From Helicoverpa zea (lineage: Eukaryota > Arthropoda > Insecta > Lepidoptera > Noctuidae): DNA of 64,000 nt. A model generated the notes under the pieces. That model saw only the letters and a list, made by a program, of their open reading frames with translations. It was not told the DNA's origin and ran no database searches. This document shows positions 24,131 through 36,200 of the stretch, piece by piece. Position 1 is the stretch's first letter, and each line of letters opens with the position of its first letter. The stretch covers positions 4,216,001-4,280,000 of the forward strand of contig NC_061454.1 of NCBI RefSeq assembly GCF_022581195.2, read 5' to 3'. The position numbers were made by a program, and so were the translations under genes.

Positions 24131-27100
24131 TTATTCTTTGGGGGCTTGTTCGGCGGGCTGTTTCTCCTCGGGATGGGAGTTCCTCTCGGGTTCGTTGCCA
24201 TCAGCCCACTTGCCGTCGTATTCCTTTCTGTCCACGTATCTTTCTTCTTCATATTCACCCTCGCTACGGTGGCTATCACGCTCAGAGTAGCGGGAGTAAC
24301 TGTGGAAAGAAGTAAACATTTTGAAAGATTGGCTTAAAATGATTACCATTGTGTCTGAAACTACAGTAAGCTTACAAAGAGCTCATATGTCAAGTTTATT
24401 GAAGTCATATTTCACAAACCTGTCTCTGTCCTTGTCGCGTCTTTCAGGGCTGTACGATCTAGATCTGCGCGTTCTTTCAGGGCTTCGCGATCTTGAGTAG
24501 CGGCCGCCTCTACGATCTCTGAAGTCTCGGAAACCACCTCTGCAGAAATAGAATACGTCAACATTGCACGACTTCAAATGGAAATGATCATAGTACATAT
24601 TGTGATTATCGTGTATTTAAATTCAATTGTATAAGATGACCAACAAAGTAAAGTTCATATAATTTACCTGAACGGTCTACCCCGTCCGCCACCACCACGC
24701 CTGGGTCTGAAGGGCCTGCCTCCTCTCGAGCGGTTATCGCGCCACTCCTGCTGGAAGCGTCGTCCGTCGTCTCTGCGGAAGTCTCCGCCCCCGCGGCCGC
24801 GGCCTCGGCCTCCGCCCCCGTTGTACGTGTGGAAGCGAGGTCGGTAGTACGTGCCGCGCTCGAAACCGCCACGACCCCGCCAGTTGCCACGACGAACGAA
24901 ACGACGGAACCTATATTAAGATGTTTTTAATATGCCCAACGTGTTAGGTATAAAATTAATAAACATTGAAGCAATTTTGTCTCCGTGCAGGGTTGAGGGG
25001 GGGTTAACGAAAAATAAAAAGGTTAAAATCTACTGTATGCTGCAACTTACGTGAAATAACTATGACACCTGAAGTTAGCTATTTGATGCCTTTCGAATTT
25101 TTTCGTACTGTGACAAACACTAACTTCGATTGGAGTTCTTTTACGTGAGCAGTAGTATATTTTCCAAATGCATTTACAATAGCATCTATGAGTTTTAACA
25201 TGCTAAAAATTTACGGGGAGGGGTTAAAATAAACACACAAGCCAAGAATACCTTGAGCCCGACCGTGATCGTGATCTGCTGCGTGAGTAGTAGGAGCGGC
25301 TGGCGTCGGAGCGCGAGCGGGAGCGCGGCGAGGCGGAGCGGCGGCGGCGCGACGCCCCCGAGCCGCTCGCGCTCGACGCCGAGCGGGAGCGGGAGCGGGA
25401 GCGCGAGCGGTACTTGCGGGGCCGTGACCTGATGGGAATTGGTAATAGCATATGAAAATAAGTGTGTAGTCGTCTTATCGTAAAATCTTCACAACTTTAA
25501 TTATTCTACATAATATACAATAACTTAAAATTTTGATTACACATCAATTAGAACATGCAATGTCTTCGCCGATTTTTCAATAAATTCAGTTTGGGGTGTG
25601 GCCTCATCATAAACACAGACAACACAAAACGAAAGCCTGAAACTGCGTTAAAGCACTGGCGCGGATTTATACACCTTTTATGGCCCCGTGCCTTCTTAAA
25701 GCAGTTTCAGGCCAAAAGATCTCCTGATTACTGAATTGCCTTGTGCCTTCTACTTGAATGTCTAAATAAATACCTGCAAAATTAAAATAACATAAACAGG
25801 TACAAACCTGCTCCTCGAGCGCTTAGATCTCCTCTCATCATCTGAGGAGTTGGAAGAGTGTCGCCTGGGTGATGGAGGCGAGCGCGGGCGGCGGCCGGAC
25901 GGCGAGGGCGGCTTGATGCGCGTCACGAACTGCTCGGGCCGGCCGTCGCCGACCGACACCGGAGTCTCTCCCTCTTGAGCCAGCCGGAATGAACCGAATT
26001 TGTCTAGGACTATGTTGCCTTTACGAACCTGAACAAGAAAGATAAGTTATATTACGACAAGTTTTTTTGAGGGTGGGGGTGAAATCGCGTCAGTCAGATA
26101 GTTTTTTCCATAGTTACTGAGAGTAACTGTGTAGACATTGTAAGCAGTAAAGATTTAATCAACAAACATAATATGAATCCGGCGTCAATCTGACGTCGAA
26201 GAGTGATTTACTGAATGGTCCGAACATTTCGGAACGAATCGAAAGTGGCGTCGATTCATGGCGTCATTAGAACTGGCCAGTATAATGGATACTGGGATCT
26301 ATATGGGAACACACGATTTTGTGATACTGTCTGAGTATGGCAGTACTTACAGGATGCGAAGGTTCGGTCCCCGGCGGGTCAGGCTCCCGTTTGTTCGGCG
26401 GCGGCGCTGACGGCAGCGGCGGCGGCTCCTTCATGGCCATTGCGCGACGCACCGACACGTTCTTATCGCCGCTTGATGGTGATGGCTGGTTATAATAGAA
26501 AAAGGTTTAATAATTTTTATGAGATGTTGATTTTATGATCGGAGGTTTGTTACTCTTTCAGGCTAAGTAATCCACAGATTTGATGAAACTTGGTAGTAAT
26601 AAAGCGTATACATCAGAATAACATGGGCTACTTTTTATTAAGTTGCGAAAAATAGATCCTTAAGGAAGCGTGTGAAACTGTTGGCATAAGCTATTTTTAT
26701 GTTAGAGAGTTGACGTTATATTCTTACCTTAGGATTCTCTTGTGAATCATCTGAGCTGTCTTCAAATGCATAATGTTCTTTGTAACCTTTGGGCACAGGA
26801 GTTTCCTTCTTCTTGACCCTGTCAAAGAAAATATACCCTTATTCAATTTACATAGAAATCCTAGATCGATTTTATATACATTATTGTTTCGTCAGAAGAA
26901 TAAAATTACATTTTAAGTCAATTATTACTTTGCTTCATTCAAAAAATCATTGCAGCATATTCTTTATTGACTGCAGATAACATATTATTTTTGCTTAGTG
27001 TACAAAAAAGTAACATAAAGTGTTAAAAATCACGCGCTAATTGTATGAGTCAAATTAAAAGGATATGTAGAGTCCAACAGAAAATGAAATAGAACATTTT

Positions 27101-30100
27101 ATAGCTACCAAAATAGGTGTGTTGTTTATGTAAAGATAAAGTAATGGTTAAATGATGCGGTGTAACTAACGTGTCTTTGACCGCGCTCATGGACATCTTC
27201 CACTTGGGTTTCTCGAGCGGCGGCGGCGGCGCCTGGTCGGGGCTGAGCGAGGAGCGGCCGTCGCGCTTGTGCAGCACTTCCTTCTCCACCATTACGTGGT
27301 ACGCGCTCAGCTTCGACTCCAGCTCCTCGAGACCGTGCATATCGTCTAGCATCCTGGTGATACGTACACATTTTATTAAGTTAATGCGTGGACAAACATT
27401 TTTTTAACAAATAGACGATTTTAAGCGTATACACAAAGAAGTTGGAAGACGTAATAAGATACGTAGTAAAATAAGGCTGTATTCCTAGCAGGCAAACTGT
27501 TAGCCTTAATTTTCGGACTTAGCACAGCATGCGTCAAACAACTTTGACCTTCTGAAGTTAGCTACCAGCGACTGAGCATCAGTCAGAACAAAACACGATC
27601 GCGAAGCATGAAGCTTTATGACTGTCTTCAGAGAGGTAACATTATTTGACGCTAGCTTGTACATAGTCATAGAATTTCAAGTGAGCCTAACATAGGTACC
27701 TTAGTGTACGATACATAATAAGCAATAATGTGATAACTACTTTCAATGAAGTAACGCATTCAAGGTTAGCACACATAAAGCGTGTTTTATCATATAATGA
27801 CATTGAATATATGGTATGGACAACCATACAACCATCGTCTTATTAGCGAAAAAAGAACCAAGTTTCAGTCTACTTAGCTTCTTAACTTATTACACTAAAA
27901 GTATAACACGCATCCTTTATTTGACTTATACAATTAGCGGGCGGCAATTAGACCATTAACATAAGTGTGTTCGTGTCTTATTTACGAGTGTGTGTAGGAT
28001 ATATTGTGAAAATCTTACCTCTTGTCATGTTTCCTGTCATATTCGCCGTCTGAGCTGAGATCGCGCTTCTTGCCTTTCAACTCTTTTCTGTAATAGTAAC
28101 GTAATAGTATGTTTTAATCAGCAATTTGCACATTTTTAAACTATAGTAAGACTGAAACAACGTACAGTTAAAACATTTAAGGCCATGCGTTATTGTTGAA
28201 TATTTTTATGTTAGTACAAAAAATGCACTAAGTATAAGTATAAACCACACAGTTAATTTTAATGTACGATTTTATTGTTTTTGACCTCCTGGACTCAAAC
28301 TTACATTACAGTGGTGTGTAATTATTTTCTGGAGTTAATGTAATTATGCACACATATACAATTTACTAGAACACATCTAGTCCAATACATATCAGATTTT
28401 AAGTTTTACATAGGTATCTAGAATCTAGACATTGTTTCCAATATAAAACTCATGAGCTCGCAATTTATGAATGAAATTGTGAACTATAAAATGTCACTGT
28501 GACCAATATAGACTCCTAAACCATTTCTGCGATTATTAACAGACTTAACCAGCACATTAAAAAAAAACATCGCAATGCAAGATAGAGCTAACCTGTATAA
28601 TAAATATAGACATACCTGATGGCATCTCTAAGTTTCTTGTCCCCAATGTTCTCCAGGTCACGTAAACTGTAATCGTTGTTGGCGGCAGCGCGGGCTATCT
28701 TAGCCTTTCGCTTCTCCTCGCGTTCTTGCTCCTTGCGCTTCCTTTTAGATTCTTTCTTCTTTTTCCTATTGAAACACATTGTTATTTAATAATTTTGTTC
28801 TTATATGCAATTTCATAAATATGGTTTCACAAAGCAATATAGTGCATATAAGAGGAAACATTATTTTGTTTGTAATCCTAAAGACCCTGAAAAAACTGGT
28901 CAATTTAAAAATGTTCACTGTTGGGAAGCTACACTATCCCAAGTGGCATAGGCTATATTTGCTTGATCCGTCTACCGGGATGCAAGTGATACCGCGGGAA
29001 ATAACTAGCTGTTGTTATCCAATTTAGATTTTGAGCACGTAAAATATAGCACACTACAATATCAAAATTTTGTCCAGTCATGCTCAGTTATCCGTGCTCA
29101 CCCAGTCAAATCGAAAAGTTCAGTGAAAGGTACTGACTTATCTTTCTTCTTCTTTTTCTTCTTGTCTCTATCGGCGCCGGGCTGCGGCTGCTGGCCTAAC
29201 TCCTGCATCTTGCGGTTGCGCTTGTATTGAGCAGTTTCTTCCAAGAAGTTCCGCACTTTATCTTCGTAGTCCGAATCCTCTTTGGTCATCTCGAGGAACT
29301 TGCGTACCTGGCAAAAATAAAATATAGGTTAGAGGAGGAAAAGGGTAACACACTGTCTTTGACACAGAAAAATACGATAAGTAACATATTGAATGCCTCG
29401 CATGGAGATGGGCAGCAGTATTTCCATGCCTAAAAATATCTCATACATAATGCATGCCCAGTCCAATGAGTATGGCCAATAAATCTCCCCAGCCTGGGGA
29501 TACCTATGTTTTTAGGCTCATAGGCTGTGACAACGACGATGGAAGTTTTGCTCAGTATTCCTTACCTTCAATTCATAATCAATATCAGCCTGCGACCTCT
29601 GCGGTTCAGGGTTGACTTCTTCAACAGGCGGTGGCGGCGGCTGGTACCCATACGGATGGTTAAACTGCGAGTTGTGCGTACGTGACCCGGCTTCGGGAGC
29701 TCCGAGCATCTCCATACGTTTGCTGAGAGGCGACAGGGAGCGTTGCCTCTTGTTGTTGGGTTGAGAACGACGCTTCTTCTTACGGTTGGGACCTTCGGAA
29801 TCTGTTGATGGTAAATTGGTAATGTTTTTATTGTTACTCCTATAAAGATACTTTTATTTTAGTTTAACTGCCAGCAGCCTACCCGTGACCACGGTAGAAA
29901 AAATGGTTTGTACATTTATATTATTCTTCACATTTAAAGTTAAGTTTAGTCCCCGTTGCGTATTAGTCTACCATGAGTAATTCATATATTTTCAAAATAT
30001 GTATTTTTGAGCATAAGTTAGGTTGATAAAATGAATAGGTATTACCACTGCTATCGGACGATGACGACGAAGACTCTGATGATGAACTGGAGCTGGACGA

Positions 30101-33100
30101 ATCACTTGACGATGACGACGAGCTGCTCGATCGCTTCTTCTTACCCTTGCCGCGCTTCTTCTTCTTCTTTTTATCCTTCTTCTCTGTCAAATTCAACAAT
30201 TGCTTCAACGTCTCCTTCATCTCATAAGACTTGGCTCCCGTCAAACCAGGCAGAAGCAACTCAGCTGGTTCAATCAATGGCTTCGTAGCTGACGTTTTAC
30301 TCTTCAAGAAGTCCAGGGAATTCTGAGCCTCTTCATGGAAAGGAATGATCGCCAAACAGTCTTCATACGCTTTCTGTGCTTCAGTGATCTTATTTTCGTC
30401 CTCGTAACTTCGACCCAGTGCTACTAATGTCTCTCCTAAATACTTCCTTGCGTTGGCATGATTTGGATTCAATTTTAAAGATGTTTCAAAGTCTTCTATC
30501 GCTTTTTTGAAAGTTCCGCTATTGGCGTATAGGGCTCCTCTTGCAACTAATCCTTCGACGTTCCTGGGGTCGATACTTAACGCCTTATTGAGGCATTGGA
30601 ATGCCTCCGAGTGTCGGCCGGCTTTGAAATGTTCAATTCCTTCAGCGACCGAACGGAACGCCCACTTGCTTGCTTGTGCTTGACGAAGTTCATCTGCATA
30701 TTCCGCTGGAGTAAATCCTCCCCTGGTGAAAAAAAAAAAAAAAAGTTTAAAATACAATAACAATAAATATAAAACAGGTATAGTAAATTGTGATATAAGA
30801 TGATTTACCTCAATGACGAAAAGTTGGTGCAGTGCATGTTGGAGATTCCGAGGAGTTCAGAAAGATATTGGACGCAGTTGGGGTTATTGAAGCCTGGACT
30901 CTTCTCCAGTATGGCCTCATAGCTCTCACCCTTCATATCCACAGTTTTCCTGGAGGAAATATACATAAATAAATCATGTGAAGAGTTGTCAAAGTATTTA
31001 ATAGTCCTCTTATAATGGAGTATTTTCACTGAGATGAGAGTAACATCTTCAAAGAAGGTATTTATTTAGTTTCAAGCATTTAATTCCTAAAGTGTTTGCT
31101 TAGTGTCACACATACGATTATCCTCACCTGTTCCAATGGAGCTGTTCAAAAAATGTTATGTTACTTGAATTTTATTTCTTTCACACATAAAGTATAACAT
31201 CATAGATTAGGTGATGCCGCCTCGACAATGTGACATTAATATTACCGGGACATTCGCAAAGGTCACAACATAATTCAGTAGGTGTGACACGGGTCTTGAA
31301 AATCCTCGCTATACCTAGAAAAGAACACCCTAAAATAATTGAGGGAGTGTATGTCCACTGTTGCGGACGATACGTTGAATACAACGATGTAACTGCCGCG
31401 CTATCTTGTAACTATTGAGTCATCTCGGAGAGCCTCACATCAGCTAAATTGATTATCGCCGGGAGCAAGTCCTTTTATTATAATAATAAATAACTCCAAC
31501 ATCCAATAAATGCTCATTATAAAAGTCCAATCAATACGTCTCAGATAATGCTGGAATGTTAAACATTAGCTTTAATACAGAATAACATGTTTCCTGTTAC
31601 ACATATCAAGATTGAAGAGACCCTAAAATAATATTTGTACTGACCTTTTCCATTTTATGTTAAAAAATAAAAGATGTGTAAATAATTTGAATATCTGATA
31701 AAATCCTCAACAGGAGTCTCGTTGAAATATAGATATTATAAAAACATCCTTCAAGAATCCCAAGGTTTGTTCACATCAAATCAAACTTTGAACAATGTCA
31801 TGCAATCATTTCACAAGTTGGTGAACAGTGTGATTTGTACTGAAAAGTGATCATAAACCAGTGAAAACATACATCCAATACTCCTTCTGATGTTACACTT
31901 ACACATATACCTACCAAGTGTGCTCACATTATACTTATATAGCTGTGTGAAGCCAACCACATGTAGTTAATCTGAATGAGTATCTAAAAACCAGAGGTAT
32001 TCTTGTATGCTCTTCCATACATAGTCAGTTCAAATGACATGTGACTTATGTTCCAATGTTCTTGAAATCCCAGGCATAAGTGCAATTATATATTCCTTTA
32101 TTATCTATTCCTTCCCAGTTTTCTAAACATTAAATATCTTCAAGTAGTCCATGACATTCTTCCACATTCTCATAATAATATCTTCAGTATTCTTGTTTTC
32201 AAACAATAAAAAAAATACCACTGTTTTTGTAGGCTCGAAATAAGATTGTACTACAAATAAATACATGAAAAAACACTATGTTTTTGTGTAAAGCAAAACA
32301 GTAAAACCTGTAAATAGTGTAGGGACAATGTGATTACTCAGAAGCGTTTGTTATTGAGTTAGTACATACTTGTAGACGAGAGGGAAGTCGTCGGTGCTGA
32401 GAAGGCCTAGCGGCGGCTTAGGCGGAGCGTCATCGGGCCCGCGGGTGATTCCTTTCATGCCGCACACCATTTTGTCAGTGTCAGGGATAACTTCTATCAC
32501 TTCACAGCATACCGTGTCATTCATCAGGTAGTTTCTTGACACGTTTTTCTTGTCCACAGCTGGTATGATATTTGTAACTGGTAAAAATGCCTGGAGAAGA
32601 AACTTACTGTTATTATTCCACACTCACAATCTGTGTCCTTACGAATAATGGGCATACTGAAGTGGAAATATGTTAAGTTTTTGATTGTTTTGCAATTATG
32701 AATATTATTTTTAATTATTTTATGCTAAGGTTAATTCAAGAAATTCAATAATTAACCTCATAAGAACTACAACAATAGCAACATAAAGCTTATTGTTATT
32801 ATGCACATATTGATACAGCTGAAGAGGTCAGCACATACAATTGACTATTAATGATTTTAAAGTAATTATTTAATCATTATTAACGTATACAAAGCAAACA
32901 ATGAGTTATATTAGCTTGCCAACAAAACACGTCAAAAGTATAAATTATGATTTTCAAATAGTTCTTTATTTGGGAATAGTAATTTATGCTGTGGGTACCT
33001 GCGTGGGTGGTAACTTTCAACTTAAGTATGTGCTTATATGGCCAGTCTTAATAAAACCAGCTTGGAATAGAATGTTTAAGTTTCACAATATTGTGCAATA

Positions 33101-34399
33101 CCTTCACATTGATGTCAGCTACATATCTGGAGGTCGGGCCGGCAGTGCAAAGCACCTTTAGCATCATGCCGGAAGCCGTCCTGTTGATGACCGCTCCTAT
33201 TATTAGTTCTCCGGTCTTCACATTCTGAAATAATAGTTGATTTTTAGAGATGCCAATACTTGGAAAATAAAAAGTTTTAATTAAGTAGTAGATGACCTTG
33301 CAAGTCTGTAATTTCATTTTAAAAAAGTTTTATAATTTTTCTATTATGTTCAAGGTTAAAGTATGTAGAAATAGCTGATTACTATGTCATTTTAACCATG
33401 AAGATAACAATGGCTATAAAAATTCATAGATAATGCAGGTATATGGCATTACCAAACAAGTTTCTAGTTGAAAGTAATTATTTTCAAAGGTATTATTGGT
33501 ATGTGAAGTAGAATGTGTTTTATACTTACATCAAAGAAATGCCTTAATCTCGCAGATTTGTCAACATTCAAGAATGTTTCGAAAGGTGGCATTAAAGCAT
33601 ACAGATCTGAAACAATAAGTTACAGGAACTTTAAGCACAAAACTCACAAAAAGCTGTATTGATTTAAATTAAAGTTTATATGGCTATAGTGAAAACTCCG
33701 AACCAGGGTATTGGAGAACAGTCAAAATAAACTATATTTCAAGATTACAAAATTCAATATCATTCTTAAGCATTTGTATGTCCAAAAATGAGTCCTAGGT
33801 TGTTTGTGTCCAATTATTAGTGTTGGAATTGTTATAACTAGGTAACCCTTCCATGAATACAAACACGGGGTAACAAGTATATACTTAGCAACAGGTTATT
33901 GTATAGAAAAATTTGTAGTTTTTCTGATTATATACAAGGCTATGTCTAATGTTTATGACCAGAATTCATCAGATGCAATGCAAATATATTAAAATTTTGT
34001 GAGGAACAATGTTTAGGAGGATAGAAAAACAGTTTGTTGCTATGGCAGGCAGTGTCATAGTAACTCAACAAGGTGATAAAAAAGCCGAATAAACTTACTG
34101 TCTTCCGGTGTAGGCGCGTCTGCTCCAAGGCTAGACGACGATGGTGTTTCCTCCATAATTGAAGTGTCGAACAACGCATTTGCCTCCTTAGCAATGAACT
34201 GGTGAAGCTTCAGCCGCTTGCCACGATCTTGAAACGTCAGGTGCTTGTGCCTCGACTGGTATACAGCGAAATCCAATGCACCCACGCCAATTTTTGTCAA
34301 ATCGTCTTCCCCTCTCTCTGCTTCCCACGTTTTTTGAAGTTGCTGACCATGGTAGTTAATGGATTGCGTCACTAAGGACGCATCCAAAGAAGGGTCCAT
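24131..34399 (-). CDS. TTC14: TTC14 homologue with S1-like, TPR and long RS/RGG-rich regions
   Basis: Predicted exons in transcript order: 34399-34099, 33606-33530, 33224-33102, 32590-32370, 30949-30809, 30722-30046, 29801-29566, 29307-29138, 28765-28616, 28087-28019, 27353-27171, 26818-26728, 26485-26351, 26028-25808, 25428-25252, 24910-24668, 24539-24420, 24299-24131. They join in frame to 1167 aa against about 770 in human. The N terminus, the S1-like segment (exons 2-4, e.g. GELIIGAVINRTASGMMLKV), the linker PLVYKK...ESYEAILEKSPGF and the TPRs (residues ~309-415, e.g. NVEGLVARGALYANSGTFKKAIEDF) follow human TTC14 in order. A serine-rich block (~490-513), proline-rich segment, RS-rich exon 15, RGG-rich exon 16 and an acidic end (PAEQAPKE) follow. 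TTC14 is poorly studied; RNA binding in nuclear RNA processing is inferred. The RS/RGG tail could be lineage-specific; an unbroken phase chain argues for one gene. Confidence 0.82.
28845..29008 (+). repeat. Diverged Helitron-like copy in a TTC14 intron
   Basis: ATAAGAGGAAACATTATTTTG, ACTGGTCAATTT, GGCATAGGCTATATTTG and CCGCGGGAAATAACTAG follow the order of the Helitron copy at 23133-23330 with many substitutions. It lies in the intron between exons 8 and 9 of TTC14. It is an older insertion than the other copies. Confidence 0.6.
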
Positions 34400-34486
34400 A
34401 CTTCAGTTCTATAAGAAAAACAAGGTTAGATTAATTTAGCTCCGATGCTGAATACATAAATTAAATAAAAGTGAGAGTACAAAATG

Positions 34487-34499
34487 CCGACGCCATTTT
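34487..34499 (-). promoter_or_regulatory. YY1/Pho-like promoter word of TTC14
   Basis: The minus strand reads AAAATGGCGTCGG 88 bp before the TTC14 start codon, identical to the word upstream of ARGLU1. Role inferred from motif and position. Confidence 0.45.
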
Positions 34500-34818
34500 G
34501 GTAATTTACACCCGGAGGACCAAACAGAAGAAATAATGATTTTACTGTCTGTTATGAATTAATATTCTCTTCAATAAACACTTACCCCTGCGAGCACTAT
34601 GTTTTAGTATATTTCAATACAATTCCACAATGAATTATTTTCTCCTAGCTAAAAACACATTCACAGACCACCACACTTCAACGGGAAAATGGAGACGAAT
34701 GAATGAATGTTATAAATAATGAATGAATGGTGAACAGATGACGAACGAAAGTTCAATTTTTGAATGATATGGAACGATCATTGAAGGTTTGACTTCACGG
34801 CTTTTCAGTTTTCTTTTT

Positions 34819-34826
34819 TATCGATA
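34819..34826 (-). promoter_or_regulatory. DRE-like TATCGATA site upstream of TTC14
   Basis: A perfect palindrome TATCGATA, the site bound by DREF at many insect housekeeping promoters, lies 420 bp before the TTC14 start and just outside the SINE. A single 8-bp match can arise by chance. Confidence 0.3.
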
Positions 34827-34829
34827 GAA

Positions 34830-35113
34830 GTCGTGGTGGCCTAGTGAAAATTGCACCAAGCTCTCAAGCACAAGCACGAGTTCGTGGGTTCGATTTCATC
34901 CAGGACAGGCAAATTTTCTAAGTTAATCTTGGACACCCATGATAGATAATAGGGGAAGAAACATGGACTATTAAGTATGAAATCACCAGCTCGCATTGTT
35001 CAAGCATTTTGATTTAACGCTCAATATTTCTGTAATTTGTGTTTATTTTGTGTTAGAAGAGGCCTGTGATGTGTCCAGCAAAGCGACTATAAAAATGCTA
35101 GTGATGAATAATA
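34830..35113 (+). mobile_element. tRNA-derived SINE, full length
   Basis: The 5' end carries RNA polymerase III boxes: a box A-like TGGCCTAGTG near 34837 and a box B-like GGTTCGATTTC near 34888. The body ends with GAGGCCTGTGATGTGTCCAGC and a short tail of GATGAATAATAAT type. The 3' half matches the copy at 44858-44965. It is not a functional tRNA gene because the cloverleaf cannot be completed. Structure and tail fit the widespread lepidopteran SINE family. Confidence 0.75.
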
Positions 35114-35147
35114 ATTTTCAACCGACTTAAAAAAAGGAGGTTCTCAA

Positions 35148-35512
35148 TACAGGAATGAATTTTAAGCAGTGCGCAAAAAAAACTGGTGGTCCAGAATCGT
35201 TAACAGAACATGTCTGCATCATCAGTAAAAAAAAATTTTTCATTATTTTGTCCGCCCTAAAATCAGCAAAATATGGATACCAACTATTCTTTCGCGCGCC
35301 GAGCGGAGCTCCGTCAGTAAACCGGTTTCGCGTTGCCGCCGTGCATACTATGACGCCTGTGACCGTACTATCGGTTACAAAATAAACATCTTTCGATATC
35401 AATAACTTTTCTGTTTTGTACTAAAACACTAAAAATAAAAATATACGTATCTATAAAACTTATTTAACTATAAGATGACAAAGTTTGCGCACTATAAAAT
35501 TCATTCCTGTAT
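35148..35512. mobile_element. TIR element (MITE), TA flanks, inserted in an older repeat
   Basis: The left end TACAGGAATGAATTTTA is matched by the inverted right end TAAAATTCATTCCTGTA, with AGTGCGCAAA also mirrored further in. Read as TA plus a CAGG-starting TIR, it fits a Tc1/mariner-type TA duplication. It is about 365 bp and non-coding. It interrupts ACCGACTTAAAAAAAGGAGG (35121-35140), a fragment of another dispersed lepidopteran repeat. Confidence 0.75.
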
Positions 35513-36009
35513 AGATGTTTTTTTTACTTCGTTTCTCGATTTCATTCTTTCGTTTCATGAATGATAACACTCGCATTTGGGTATCATTGTCTCCAGGTCA
35601 GGATCTGATGATGATCCCCGAGAAATCGTGAACAACGCTTGAAAATTGTTTGCACGCATCGGATATGCTCATAAGACTGTTAAGGTATGGACCTTACCTG
35701 ATGATGGCGACGATATCAAGGGAACTCCATATCGGTATATAGCAACTCTCACGTGATTGGGCTTATTTCATTCGTATTGACGAGATCTTTACAACAAAAT
35801 AATATTTTATGACTACTATGTATGATGTATGAGACAATGTGCATTTCGGGGAACTCCTAAACGGTTGATAGGAGGTACCTTTTAAGCATATTTTATTTAT
35901 ATTGATAAAGACTTTTGGTATTACGGATTACGACTACCACGTCAGTATTAAAATATGTAATTCAATATAACAAGTACACTCTATACATAAGTATCTATAC
36001 TTATCTATA

Positions 36010-36200
36010 TCTACTAATATGATAAGGTGTTTGTTTGTTTGTTTGAACGTGCTAATCCCAGAAAATACTGGTCCAATTTGAAAAATTATTTCAGTGTTAG
36101 GTAGAAAGCCCATTTATCGAGTAAGGCTATAGGCTACTCTTTATCCGAGTTCGTGCAGAGGTTTCCACGGGATGCGCGTGAAACCACTGGTAGAAGCTAG
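36010..36200 (+). mobile_element. Non-autonomous Helitron-like element, copy 2
   Basis: Starts TCTACTAATATGATAAGG after an A and ends GAAGCTAG before a T. It carries a (TTTG)n run and the segment CCCATTTATCGAGTAAGGC shared with the copy at 54913. It forms a subfamily distinct from copy 1. It is 191 bp and non-coding. Confidence 0.82.

Noticed and set aside
24606..24890. Minus-strand 94-codon Ala/Thr/Glu-rich open frame
   Set aside because: It is the wrong frame of TTC14 exon 16; the phase-consistent frame encodes the RGG-rich segment.
27126..27371. Minus-strand 81-codon Arg/Ala-rich frame
   Set aside because: Alternate frame over TTC14 exon 11; the frame with correct splice phases is the other one.
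30031..30288. Plus-strand 85-codon frame rich in Met, Thr and Ser
   Set aside because: Antisense shadow of the serine-rich end of TTC14 exon 6.
34837..34898. tRNA gene candidate (box A and box B motifs)
   Set aside because: No acceptor stem or anticodon arm can be formed; the motifs are the head of a SINE.
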